Origin: Protostelium mycophagum
Lineage: Eukaryota; Evosea; Variosea; Protosteliida; Protosteliaceae
Length of the DNA stretch: 64,000 nucleotides
Reading direction: 5' to 3'
NCBI GenBank assembly: GCA_002081555.1
Contig: KV921028.1
Span: 125,494 to 189,493 of the forward strand
Below the pieces are notes generated by a model. It made no database searches. It worked only from the letters and a program-made list of their open reading frames with translations, and was not told the origin of the DNA. This document shows, one piece after another, positions 49,013 through 61,206 of the stretch. The translations under genes and the position numbers were made by a program. Each line of letters begins with the position of its first letter. Within the stretch, counting starts at the first letter, position 1.

Positions 49013-50812
49013 ATGTTTCTGCAGAAGATCCAAGATGTCGTGAAACACCCACATTGGCTGGTTGTCCAAAGCCTTCTGATGCTCGCTCAAGTGGGATGGG
49101 CTACAACAGCCATCTTTGGTTCTAGGGTCATGTCGGATGGTAATACACTGCAATCATCAAAAACAAAGAATGAAAGAAGACAGGACTCCCCTACACCATT
49201 TTTATCTTTCTCAGAGGTAACGGATCTGCCTTGTTATTCCAGATTATGGCTATGGCTTTGAGGTTGGTCCGCTTAAATGATATACATCTCACGAAACAAG
49301 TTGGTCAGATTGGAAGAGGGTACAACTCCTTCGATTACCCTACAAAAGAACACTGTGGTTGATTTTAACCGGTTGTCTTCGTGAGTCCAACCGACATCTT
49401 TTGATGTCATTCTGACACCTTCTTAGAGGCAGCTTCTACCTTTTTATTCATCGCCGGACTTGCCCTTGCACCAGCCTCTAACGCCATGATCTTGTTCTTA
49501 ACATGCACACTGTGGACAGCGATCATCACACTTCTTTCTGGAAAAGAAAAGCCCCGATGGTTGAAAGTCACAGGTGATGCTGATCGAGATTATGAGACGA
49601 TCTAAATTCCATTTCAGGAATCATCGTCGGTGTGGGTGGAAGTCTTTACATGTCTAAATTGGACGAGTTTGATTTCCAGTCAAATGCCATGGGAAACATC
49701 GTCTGCTTGTTGCAAGCTCTGTGTTACTCTGTGTATCTAATTTTGGGAGAAGGTGATCATGTCATACCGTTTTTTAAAGAGGCTGATGACGTGTGCAGGT
49801 GTCACCGAGGGAATAGATAGCTCAGTCGCGACAAGGTGGATAAGCTCTTGGTTTTTAGTTCAAAATGCAGAAAACATTTTGAAACTTTAAAAATTTCTTC
49901 AACAAAATAATTCTGAATGTAGTGAAATTTATTTCTAATTGAAAAAATGTCACGAAATCTAATATAATAATAAATAAACTTTCACCACTGAAAGAAAACA
50001 GTTTTATTACGACGGTCGCCTCATCGGTTCAGACTGTCTTTGTCCTCATCTTTTATTCCAGTGACTTCAGGTTTGTTTTGATCCAACCACAACTCTGCAG
50101 CTGTCTTCACAATACTAATCTTTTCGTTTCATTCAAATGAAACGATGTCTCATTCTGATGAAACTCAGCCTCTCTCAATTTCAGCAAGTGTCTACACTGG
50201 GTTACCTCTCCATATTGTATTCCGTGATCATCGGTTCAATCCTTCCCCTCGCGTAAGTTTTTACCAAAGTTTAACCCCGCATGTCAATTTTTTTGCAATT
50301 ATAATTAAATAGAAATAAAATGATTTTTTTTGTGGAAAAACATATGAAACAACAGAAAAACATTTTAAAATAACATTTTTAGCATTGTCACGTGGTCGTT
50401 TCAACACACTTCCGCCCTTTCCATCGCGATGTGGTCACCTGTGGAGTCACTACTCGGGGTCGTGCTTGCCATTCTATTTTTAGACGAGGAACTCACGACC
50501 AGAGTTGTAATCGGGGGTCCTCTGGTATTGATCGGTGTGGTGGCAGTTTTGTTCGACCAAAACAGAGAGAAAGGTGATTTCCCGCCATTTTTCACCGGTT
50601 TACAACTGTGTAGACGCTTCATAATCATCACAAAATCAACATAAAAATCTCTCGTTGTAGATACAATCTGACACATATCAGCCCAAGCCAAACAGTACGC
50701 GGTGGTGGCAGCTGACGAAGAGACGGCCACAATTGTAGAAGACGACGAGAAATCAGTAGAACTAACTTTACACGTGGAGAAAAATATACAGACCGCAGAC
50801 GGATCCAATTGA
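49013..50812 (+). CDS. EamA-type drug/metabolite transporter (DMT superfamily)
   Basis: The start at 49013 (MFLQKIQDVVKHPHWLVVQS) leads TM1 (LLMLAQVGWATTAIFGSRVM). Exons then give LPYTIFIFLREIMAMALRLV, LFIAGLALAPASNAMILFLT, TGIIVGVGGSLYMSKLDEFD, NIVCLLQALCYSVYLILGE, TTVASSVQTVFVLIFYSSDF, STLGYLSILYSVIIGSILPL and PVESLLGVVLAILFLDEELT, then VVIGGPLVLIGVVAVLFDQN. This is the ten-helix, two-EamA-repeat layout, with the fifth/tenth helix signature of a Pro start and G-LVLIGV end. The C-tail is acidic and cytosolic (VAADEETATIVEDDEK...). Substrate unknown: WAT1-like plant members and bacterial EamA move small metabolites. The junction near 49900-50000 spans an AT-rich intron and one phase there is unresolved. 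CTATTTTTAG at 50474 is coding here (ILFLDEE). Confidence 0.8.
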
Positions 50813-51069
50813 CAGGCAACTTTGCAAATAAAAATTTTGGTTTTTTTCAATTGGAAAATTTATTTTTTTCTTTTTCTTTGAACAAAATTCGTTTTTCTTT
50901 TGATTGAAAAAATTTTATTTTTTTCTTTTGATTGAAAGAATATGTGATGATGATGCAAATTCGTTCAGTGATGGAGGGAAGAAGGTTGTTTTGGGTCACC
51001 GTTTGAACTAGTGTAGTCGATGGCCATGGAGAATGTTACGGTTCTTACAAGGATTTGTTTTGAAACACG

Positions 51070-52781
51070 TCAGTATTTTATGTTTCTTTTCTGCCCGATG
51101 TCTTGATCATCAAAATCCATGGCGAGAGAGCGGTAACTCGCAGATATAGACACTATCGAGCGGCTTCCTTTCTTCTTAACTAAGAGTCTGTTGGGGTAGC
51201 AGTACATCTTCATCTTGATGAGGGACGGGCAGGCGTCCATGATCTGGATGGCGACCTCTTCCTTGAAGTGTTGGTTTGGGACTTCATAGACGGTGAGCCT
51301 CTCTAATCGTGGGAGGAATTGGACGTACTGTATGAGGCGGATCATGTCATTCCTTTCTGTCATCTTGATGCGCAAGATGATCAGATTGGGCGGAAAACGG
51401 ACATGATCAAAGTAGTCAAACATCCTGTACATCGTTCAGCGTTTGGTGAAATCAAATTGTTATTTTTACAGTTAAAAAATAGAAAGAGGCAAATGTATTA
51501 CCGAAGGTATTCTAGCGAATCGATTTGGCTTAACAAATGCAAAATCTCGGCGTGGTGCACTGCATCAGGCGAGCATCTGACCTCTATCCGTTTGAAAGGG
51601 CGGAACTTGTCTGTTTTATTTCAGTCATCTACAACGTTGTAGACTCCTACCGTTTGACATCGGAGTGAGGAAGTGGAGCAGGTCGGGTGCGAATTCTATA
51701 TTTAGATGCTCCAAATGTGGCAGGTAATCCTCCAGCTTTTGCGAAGGGAGAAAGGTGGCACGGCTGATTTGTAAATACTTCAATTTAGAATGGTTCCTGA
51801 AGAAGATTTGGAGGTGCTCTGGATTTAGATTCTGTGTGAAAAGTCAGTTTATTTTTGCACGATATGTCGCGACTCATCTTTTTTGAAGGAGTGGAAATAT
51901 GCAGCTGTCAGTTCTGGCCATCTGTGCACATTGACGTTTGTATGATAGAATGAAATATGTACACTGAATGGATGAATTTCTCTAAAGATCCATAGGATAT
52001 CACGAATATTTTCCTCAAATGTTCGCAAATCTGTAGATATTCTGCCATCTTGTCATCATTGCTCATAGTGCATCTCGCTGATGTGTCAGCACAAGATGCG
52101 ATCGATCCTGAAGACATACTGATCTTTAAAGTTCTGAGAGACTCTGAAACCAAACCTTGCAAGTTCCTGCAATTTTATCATTATCGACGTTGACCGCAGA
52201 AGACTCAACTCACTCCACCGGAATAGGGTTCTGTCAGGTGTCAAAATGTATGTTTTTTGGTGTGTGAAATGTGATGCTCACCCTATTGTGGTCATCGTGG
52301 GTTAAGACAAACTTGGTGAGGTTTCTCTTGACCCCCTTGAAAATCTCGGTTCCTCGATTGTCTTCCAGCCCATTAAATTTGATCCTGATCTCTTGCAGAC
52401 TGGTGAGTAGTGGCAAGACGTGGTTAATGTACTCCCGTCGTCCTACGAGCTCATTCTTCTCTTGATCGAAAATGTATAGAGTACGAGTGATGCTAAGAAG
52501 TTGTGGTTGCTCTCTCTCTACATACCTGACCGCCTTCTCTTGCAGTGGTAAGACGAGATCCTTCATTATCATATGTAAATATATGCCTTTCACTTGCTCA
52601 TGCATAGATCGATTCAACTTCATCTGCAGAGTCAGTAGTCACCATTGTGTTTCAACTTGTCACTCACTAGATTAAATATATCTGCATATTTTCCGAGATA
52701 TGGGTCTCTCTTTGGGTCAAGAGGTGCCAGAAGATGAATGAGCTCGATGAGCACATCGGTGGACAAAGTGTCGAGACTCAT
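51070..52781 (-). CDS. F-box-like / leucine-rich protein
   Basis: Start at 52781: MSLDTLSTDVLIELIHLLAP fits the first helices of an F-box (LxxDVLxELIxLL); the next exon begins MKLNRSMHEQVKGIYLHMIM. Downstream are irregular leucine-rich segments: YINHVLPLLTSLQEIRIKFN, LVSESLRTLKISMSSGS, FFRNHSKLKYLQIS, YLPHLEHLNIEFAPDLL, FPPNLIILRIKM and FLPRLERLTVYEVP. These resemble the solitary LRR-like strands of F-box/LRR proteins. It ends DQDIGQKRNIKY at 51070, and is about 480 residues in six or more exons. It likely acts as a substrate receptor of an SCF ubiquitin ligase; no substrate can be inferred. One intron carries the full palindrome TCTACAACGTTGTAGA (51628-51643). Confidence 0.7.
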
Positions 52782-52968
52782 ATATTATTAATTTACTGGG
52801 TGGCGCAGCGAATACGTCGGGTTACGTTCGGTAACCCTGGATCCTTTTGAGATCGAAAAACACACGACTTTCGCCGCGTTTCTCGGAAATTTAGAAAACA
52901 AGTTGTAGACTTTGACCAACTTTGACGATGTCTTTACGATGTCCATGTCCACCATGGACCTCTTTATT

Positions 52969-55023
52969 TCAAACGTCTACACCAGACAATTTGATTGTGT
53001 ACATCCACTTGGATTTGACATCCACCAAAGGATTTTCGGGTAATTGCACGAAAAGCCCGGTGCCCGAGCCTGAGGCGGTGACCTCAAGATCTCCCCCGTC
53101 GTATCCCAATAAAACCGCGGTGGCGGTTTTGGCGGGAACGGGGTGCTCCAGCACGAGAAGTCCGCTGGCGGGCCAAGGCATGAAAGATGCATACAAATAT
53201 CCCTTCTTACTTGTGTACCTTTTTTACTCAGAAAATGTTTGAAATATTGTGGTGGTCAAGACCTTTCGGAAAATATGCGGTAGTTACCGCGAGAATCCAC
53301 GCTATGATACCGTGTTTTTCAAAAGGTCCAAATTGTACGACTCGAAAATCACACGAAAAATCGGTAAAAATTTTGGAAAATTCAGACCACAAAAATTTTC
53401 CAAGAAAAATCTCACCAAGTCTGGACCCCATCTACAACTGTATCGTTGGAGAATTTCCAAGGTCTAGATCCATATATAGATTCGCCGTTTACATCGAGCC
53501 AGCTGCCCAATTGATTGAGCCTCTCTTCGTAGATGGGCAAAATGAGACCGTCCGCTGTTGGCCCCACGTTAATCAACGCGTTTCCATTTTTAGCAACTCC
53601 TGGGAGGTGTCACGTGACGTGATTTTCTCAGAAAAATCCATAGGATGATGAATGATGACGTCATCTATGTGAAGCTCACCTCCGACCACGAGGTTTAGAA
53701 CTTCCTCGATGGTGAGGTAATCTTCCAGGGTGGCGTCCCTGTTATAGCCCCAGCTTCCTTTGTCTAAAGTGAAACAGTTCTCCCACTTGTGCTGCTGAAT
53801 ACCATTGGGATTATATCTGTCATTACCTGTCAATATGTCAACATGACATGTCAATTTGACATATCGGTACCGGTGAAGAATCCTCCGTGTATATTTCTGT
53901 CCCCTAAACCCCAGCGGTCGTTTACAACGACATCCTTCTTTGATGGAGAATCATTGTATAACCAAGCCAAGAAAGCCTTCGATTCTGCGAAATTTCAGCG
54001 AAACTTCCAAACACGTCACCACGCTTACTCCAATATGCATCACTCGCTTCCCAGTCACCTAGTCATGTCAGTGAAATTCCGTTGAAATTTCTTCGAAATC
54101 TCACCATCTGCCCAGATCACTGAGGGGGCATAGTCGTTTACAATCTGCTCAAGTTGTGGGGTCAACACACTGTCGACATATTTTGTGGTGTTAAAGCCGT
54201 TGGCTTTGTCGGCGAGGTACAGAGGGTTGTACCTGTACACGTCAATCCACAACGACGAAATTTTCTCGAAATTTCGAAATCTGACCACTCGAAGAGGCTG
54301 TGGTAGAGTCCCATTTTCAACCCTTCTTTTCTGACGGCATCGGTCAGAAGTCTGGTGATGTCCATTTTTGGGCCGTTGTCGACGCTATTCCAGTTCCCTG
54401 CATGATTTTAATTCTTTCATGCTAGCAGGAAATTTTTTGTTTTGAGCTGGCTTTTCGTTTGCCAAGTTGACACTTCTTTTGGTTGCATGTCATGATGTTC
54501 GCAATGTTTTGGAAAATGAATGATTTACATGCTTGGGGCGAGGGAAAGTTGGCCCAACCTTCGTGATGTTTAGTGGTCAAAACGACATAGCGAGCGCCGC
54601 TCTTCTTGAAGAGTTTAGCCCATTTGCTGGGGTCGAAAAACTGTGCTTTGAACATGGGTCCGAATTGGGCGTATTCAAAATCAGCACCATATGTGGCATT
54701 GTGCCAGGCGGCATCACAGCCCTTCGGGTTGTTCTTCCAATTGTACCAGTACCACTCTGCAGCACCACTGAGAAAATGAGTGACGTCACATTGGCTGATA
54801 CTTATGAAGAGATGATAATGTCATACTCGTTGCATGAATGTGCTGGAACAGAGAATATTCCCCAATGGACGAAGATGCCGATCTTGCCTTCGTCATACCA
54901 GTCCGGATTTGGTCTAGAATCCAAAGACTTCCAATCTGCTGTATACAAGTCGGGTTGAGTGGGTGTGAGAGCTGCCACTCCGAGAAGAAGGCACAAGACA
55001 ATGGCAATGTCGTGAGTCTTCAT
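52969..55023 (-). CDS. Alpha-L-fucosidase, GH29, secreted/lysosomal
   Basis: Start at 55023: [20 protein letters not shown], a signal peptide. Then [30 protein letters not shown] and [20 protein letters not shown] with [13 protein letters not shown] give the first conserved GH29 blocks. [12 protein letters not shown] and [12 protein letters not shown] follow. APSVIWADG carries the catalytic nucleophile Asp (W-x-D-G). [20 protein letters not shown] and [20 protein letters not shown] are the later conserved blocks, and a C-terminal beta-sandwich ends [19 protein letters not shown]. The enzyme removes alpha-L-fucose from glycans by a retaining mechanism, most likely in lysosomes or outside the cell. 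About ten exons. Divergent from the Mpo1-like gene with 96 bp between start codons. Confidence 0.94.
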
Positions 55024-55119
55024 CTTGTTGGTTGTAATTTTTATGGTCCCCGCGGTCATGCAATTACGGAAAAATACGGAAAAACACCAAAGGAAACTCA
55101 AAAGACCACAAACCCAATC

Positions 55120-55874
55120 ATGTCCTCCTCTGCCAGCAAGCTCGATCTCATTGAACAATCTGCCATCTATGGTGCTTATCACAGCAATAAATAGTGAGTT
55201 CCTTTGACGGATCATCTAATTTCTCGCAGCAATAGATTAGTCCATTTGGTGTTTGTACCAGCGATCGTTTATGCTGTTGGACTATGGTTATCCATGCTTC
55301 CTCTTCACGTGAACATTCCCTTCTTGACAAGCGCTCTTCCTTCATTTTACTTCGGTGGTGCTTTCCTTTTCATCGTGCCTGTTTGCATCTATTACGCCAT
55401 CTTAGATCCTGTTGTCGCCGTGAGTTTTTTGTATGTCTGTCGAATCATACTGAATTAAGAAGGGACTTTTGTTCGTCATCTTCTCTGGTTTTGCATTTCA
55501 CGGACAACACTTAGTTGCCACCGAGACTGCTTCATTCATATGGACTTTAGGTGCCATACTTCAACTCTCCAGCTGGGGTGCACAAGTCGTCGTTGGTCAC
55601 GGATTTTTCGAGAGTGAGGTTGATCATGTGTTCTCATAGCTGAATGAGTGCAGGAAGAAGACCCGCCCTGGTCGACTCTTTATTCCAAGTTTTCGTCTCG
55701 CCTTATTTCGTGGCCGCCGAGAACCTCTTCTTGTTCGGTAATCATCTTTGTATGACAAGAAGCTGTCGGTGATCTTGTGCAGGTTATAGACCAGATTTGG
55801 CAAAGAAGATAGACGGCAGAACCGAGCAGCTTCTTGCCGAGTACAGAAAATCAGTCACGAACAAGACCAAATAA
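55120..55874 (+). CDS. Mpo1/DUF962-like membrane dioxygenase
   Basis: Exon 1 from 55120 encodes [20 protein letters not shown] and HSNKY; the splice restores Tyr (TA/C), giving [16 protein letters not shown], the conserved H-x-N-x-x-N-x-x-x-H motif of the DUF962/Mpo1 family. Membrane helices follow ([74 protein letters not shown]), then [20 protein letters not shown] and [13 protein letters not shown], where His-Gly-x-x-E-x-R-x-P-A-L is typical of the family. It ends KSVTNKTK at 55874. Yeast Mpo1 is an ER Fe(II)-dependent dioxygenase that alpha-oxidises 2-hydroxy fatty acids in phytosphingosine breakdown; the same role is inferred here. About 190 residues, five exons. Confidence 0.9.
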
Positions 55875-56056
55875 ATTGATGGGTCAACAGAATTCTCACC
55901 ATAGACAATTTATTTTTTCTATACTTTGGATTGTGAGCATATGGGTCTGTCCATCAGGACAAAAATGCCTGTAGAAACAATTTTAAGGCCATTTTTTTTG
56001 AGGAAATTTGGTGTTGAGCAGGTTTCAGGAAGCATATGGGTAATTGAAAAAATGAA

Positions 56057-56128
56057 TGACCCCTGAGTGACTTGAACACCCAACCTTCCGATCTGGAGTC
56101 GGATGCACTGCCATTGTGCTAAGGAGCC
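56057..56128 (-). tRNA. tRNA-Trp (anticodon CCA), second copy
   Basis: Identical over all 72 nt to the copy at 4376-4447, on the opposite strand. CAAG precedes both copies. A T-rich run (TTCATTTTTTCAATT on the minus strand) follows as terminator. Confidence 0.96.
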
Positions 56129-56165
56129 TTGATGTTACGCACAATTTATCGTATTATTCAATTAT

Positions 56166-59100
56166 TTATGAGAGCACAATTTTGTGCAGCTTGTTGTCAC
56201 GCGAACCGACGAAGATGACATCATCATGATGGTTCGTCCTGACCCCCACCGGACTTCCAAATACCTGTTACATTATTGGCAATAACAATAGACTAATACA
56301 TACCTTTCCACTCAGCTGTGTGATGAATTTGACACGGCCGTTGTGACCGTCTACAACGAATAATTTCCCTTCACAATTTGAAAATATGACGTCATCGCCA
56401 TCTCCTAATAATAACATGAGTATTCTGAAGCAGCAACACACTCCAGCAGAATTTAATAAAGATTGAGTTAAAGTGGATATTTGCACCAAAGACATGTTGT
56501 CAACAAATTTAGACCTGAAGTGCAGTAGTTTCCGGACAACAGGAAACTACGGTAGAAACGTGACCTTTGCAAAAGTCCAAATCACCACGACAATAATCAT
56601 TTTTAAAATAAAATTCTTGCGGCCCGCAGAACAAACAATACAGGATCCATTTATATAGAGGTTTGATAGTATTCTCACCTTTCAGGTCAAGAATGGTGCA
56701 GGGCGACCCGTTGATCATGTTCCCAGAACTAACGGACCAAACGATCTGGCCACTCGACTTTGAGAGGCAGTACAATGTCCCATCGTGTGAGCCGCAGATG
56801 ACACATGTGGACAGATGCATAGAAGGTGAAGAGAACACCGGGCCTCCAGTTGTAGTCTGCCACAACTAAAGAATTAATCACAAAAATATCTAATTGTTTT
56901 TATAAAAAGAAATAAATTTATCTGTGGGGCAAATTTAAACTAAAAAATGTAGACATACCACTTGTCCGCTGTGAGAGATGGCATATATATTTCCATCACA
57001 TGAACCCACAAAAACCGTACCGTCAGAAATGTCGACACATGGCGATGAGAACACCGGGGCTTTGAGATTCTGTGACCACATCTCTCCGGAGTTACTGAAG
57101 CTCCGGATATGGTGGTCATGACAACCTACGTAAACCCGCCCCCTGGTCGCATCTACAACGGGGGATGAATAAACACCACCCGGTAAAGTGAATTTGTCCA
57201 ATAGCTGAGGGTTTCAATTTTATAAAATCCCAATCATTTGCCACATAAAAAGATATTCTAAAAATAGATGCATACTTGTAGATGAGTGTCGAAATGTAGG
57301 AGGCTGTTGTCATGGCAACCAACCCAAATCTCGCCGTTGACTGTATTTACGGCTGGAGAACTCTTCACGTCACTGTCCGCACGGTAACTATGCAAGATTT
57401 TCCCGGTAAGACTGCACAACCTTTTTGATTAGTTTTTGCATCAGAAGATTACACTTACGCCACAATCTCTCCGCCATAACAGCCTATTTCTTTCAGGAAA
57501 TTTCTGGGAAAAATCGAGCGTCTACAACGGTCTTACCGACATAAATCTTGTCCCCATCTACACTTGCTGCTGCTGAACTACAATGATCAGAAAAATCGAT
57601 GAAATTTCTCACCTTTCGATCCTATCGGGTAATTGCACAGACCACATTTCAATCCCGTAATCAATGTCGACAGACGCGAATTTACCCGAGTGGGATCCTA
57701 TGTACAACGAACCTCTTATTTCCTCGCCTTTCAGTTTGAGCGCGGGAAAATTTCCGTTTTAAAATTTAAATCTCACCTTCTTTTCTGAACAAGATGAGCG
57801 GTGACGAGTCTACACATTTCTTGAAATCAATTGTCCATTTTTGAACTATTTTCCGATCTTTTTGGATTGTAGTTGGCGTTGTAGATGGAATGGTCTCATT
57901 GAAATAAAACTTATTCGATCTGGTAATATATCCGAGATATTTTCCCGAAACCTTCTGAATTTTCGCTGAATTTTCTGGCTGGGCATCTCGATCCACCTGT
58001 TGTAGATGAGTCGCGGGACAATGTCGTGACCTCAAACCTGAAGATCCTCCTGCAACCTCTTTTTTGATTGTAGATGGAATTGTAGACGCACAATCTTCAG
58101 TACATCCTCTAATGTCTCGTGTAATATCGCGTTTAAAATTCTAAAAGGATTGAGAAGAAATAAATATAATGGTCCTACGTCATGCGGATGTCTTCCCATT
58201 CGGATGAAACTGATAAGGCTGATGACATGTGTCAGTTGAATTTTTCATCAATCTACAACGAACCTGTACATCGTATCAATTTATTACACAGCCTGACCGC
58301 ATGTATGGAGTCACCACCCAATTCGACCAGTCTTGCTCTCATGACGTCATCTCTGTACATTGTCGACATCCTTCTCATTGTGATGAAAATGTACATACTT
58401 AACGGTGTTTGAGATATCTTTATAGGCGCGTATTAGGATATCATCACACTGTCGAGGACTCATCTGTTTATTTCTATTTATAGACGTCATGGCAGCGAAA
58501 TCTAACTGAGATTCCGTCAGGAAATGTCAAGATGAATCACATCGGAATGAAATACCTTCCCATTGGTGTTGAGTATCCAGTCATCGGATGTCAAGAATGA
58601 GATTTCCTGGAAATTTCGTACTGTCGACATTCTATCATGTAGACATACTTCAGGTCTAACCAATGGATCCATTTGAGATGTCATTTCACTTTCGACGAGA
58701 AGTCTCAGGTCATCTTCTTCTTTTTCTAATAATCTTCTGTTCAGAAGAACAAAAGCACATATGACATCGTATTGCGGCATCATACATGCCCTATTCTTTC
58801 AGATTTCATTCAAATGAGATCTTACCTGCAGGACAACAACTCATCTTTTTCCAGAAACTTTCTCAGAATCTTAGTCAGATCGATCTCGATCTGAAATTTC
58901 ATTGAATATTCCTCCAAAAAGATCTCGAAATTTCTCCGAAATTTTTGAATTGTAGATAGTCACCTGTTCAAGTTGTATTTTCTTTCCGTATCTTTTGGTC
59001 ATATTCTTCACTCTCCCATGGAAATACACATTCAATCCTGATCCGTTGAAATTCCACTGAAATTTCGAATTACGTACCTTCAGAAGACACTTTTATTCTG

Positions 59101-61188
59101 ACCAAATCTCCTGACGGTCTCATACAACTGATCAAATTGAATCCTATGAAACAAATAATCTGTGCAGATCTACAATCTCTGGTCCTTTTTTCGCAATTAA
59201 AATGATTATTTATTATATCTCACCTGCCGATATTATCTCCTTCTAATCTACAGACTCTCTCCACTCCACCTAAGAACATCTACAACTCTATCAACCCGTA
59301 TCTCATCTTGTTGGTCCTGATGATTATTGAGGACCTCTTTGCATTTACGGGTTTACCGCAGGAATAAAGTTGTTCTGTCATACGTAACGGGTGTTATATT
59401 CTATTTTTAGCCCGTGGGGTATTTTTTTGTCGCAGCATTTGATGGATCTCTTGTGGTTTTTTTATAGTTACCTGACCGACTCTGACGTCATCTTGAGACG
59501 ACTCAAATAATATGGCCATTGTAGAACGACGTAATGGAGGTCCTAAAGGGATCTCGGAGATTTCTTCCGTGACGTCACGTGACGTCAGTTTATAGCAGGT
59601 CGACCACTGGACATGATCAGAATCTTCAGTGAATTTTCATGGAGATTATGTACCACAGAGACTTCAGTCATTCCGTATAAATTATAAATGTCGACATGAT
59701 GTACAGCCCCTCCCATCTTCTTCTTCAGGTCGAAAATTCCCGGAAATTTCTCACCCCCCATTGCAAGTGTCCTCACCTTACCTGTGTGATATGACAATCT
59801 ACACCATTGTAGACGAAGTAATAATATTTACCCTTATTGAACATATTCAGTGAAGATTCTGCACTGAATCTGTTGAGGAAAGAGGGGGTCACTATTTCGG
59901 TATTAAATTCAAAATTCAAATTTACAATGCAATGCGCCAAAGCGCGGGAAAAGGATCTCTCAATGAGTGATAATTACCGCACGTCGACACGTTAAGAGTT
60001 TATATCACTCACCTTGTAAGATTGTGGCACCACAAGAGGTCAGCACCCTGCTCAATTTATTGGTCTCCAGTTGAATATTCACCGGCACAAATAATGCGGC
60101 CCCTCCCGACCTCAGCGGACCAAATATTTGAACCACACTGGGGTCAAAACCTGTGCGTAGAATGAGCCGTCTACAATGCTAGAGATCTTACCGGGGGGTG
60201 ATGACACGAATGTGACATCTGATGACGTCATCGAAAAACGTTCTATGAGTGAATCTACATTTATGGCTACACCTCTGTCATATATAAATAAATTAACAAA
60301 ATTATCTTAAAAATATCCTCTTAAGAAAATTTTTTCTATTTTTATTTATTAATTTATTTTTTCCAGTAAAATTCATAAGTTTCAAAAATCTCGAAAAATT
60401 ATTTTAATTGAAAATAATACTTGTGTGGAACCTGCACTGGTTTAGGTGGTCCGGTGGATCCTGATGTGAACATGACGTAAGCGATGTCATCCCCTCTTAT
60501 CCCTTCATTCTCACATGAAATCTCATCGAAATTTCCCTGGATCACTTCTCTTTGCTCTATTTTTAGAATCAGAAATATTTTATAATTTCCAAAAAATAAT
60601 TAAAATGAACATTGTTTTATTTATTTATGGAAATTAAAAAAATGGTGATGATGAATGTTTGTCTATCCTACCGTCTTCGACAACATATAGAGTATGCCCT
60701 CTCAACGTCCACTCTGCCGCCCATTCTTCCAGATGAGCCCTCTTTATGTTGGATTGGATGAGTACGTGATATATGTTGTTCTTCAGACATAAATCATCGA
60801 GCTTTTTGTGATCGAATGGGAGTGGTACATAAGTGCACCTTTTGTTCAATATTCTGTACTTTCTATGAGCTGACTCCTTATTGAGTTGATGAACAGATGA
60901 ATGGAACTCACGCCAAGATGGAAGACAGATGTGAAGGCGTACAACCATCGGTGACAAGACCAATGAATGAGCCCGGCTGTACCTTCACTTATTCTCAATG
61001 ATCAAACTTTAGAGAGGAAGTCTTGCACTCACTTGATCAATTATTCTTTCAATACGAAAGGTGAAATGGGCAATTTCACGATATGTCCATTCTTCAACCC
61101 GATCATCTTTCAAATAAAATATCGCTGCCTGATCATTTGGATTCCTCTTCACAAAGTCGAAGAATTTACCACACAGAGAGCTGATCAT
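56166..61188 (-). CDS. AASDH: AASDH-like adenylation enzyme with carrier domain and PQQ beta-propeller (ACSF4)
   Basis: Start at 61188: MISSLCGKFFDFVKRNPNDQ, then EWTYREIAHFTFRIERIIDQ and FIGLVTDGCTPSHLSSILA, the start of an acyl-AMP ligase. YVMFTSGSTGPPKPVQV (about 60440-60490) is the AMP/ATP-binding signature. NLYGMTEVSVVH (about 59660) is motif A5. ARLVELGGDSIHAVRLCNKL (about 58310) is a phosphopantetheine carrier site (GGDS Ser). The rest is a propeller of repeats, such as GGVYSSPVVDATRGRVYVGC, APVFSSPCVDISDGTVFVGS and GPVFSSPSMHLSTCVICGSH, ending VFVGSRDNKLHKIVLS. This order (A, carrier, PQQ propeller) is that of animal AASDH, whose physiological acyl substrate is not settled. Around 20 exons. 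The start codon lies 18 bp from that of the divergent MYND gene. Confidence 0.9.
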
Positions 61189-61206
61189 GCAGAGTTCTAA
61201 TCGCTT

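Noticed and set aside
48813-49043. Plus-strand frame with a Cys-containing segment upstream of the EamA transporter
   Set aside because: It is out of frame with TM1 of the transporter and has no splice link; the ATG at 49013 in the other frame gives a proper EamA start.
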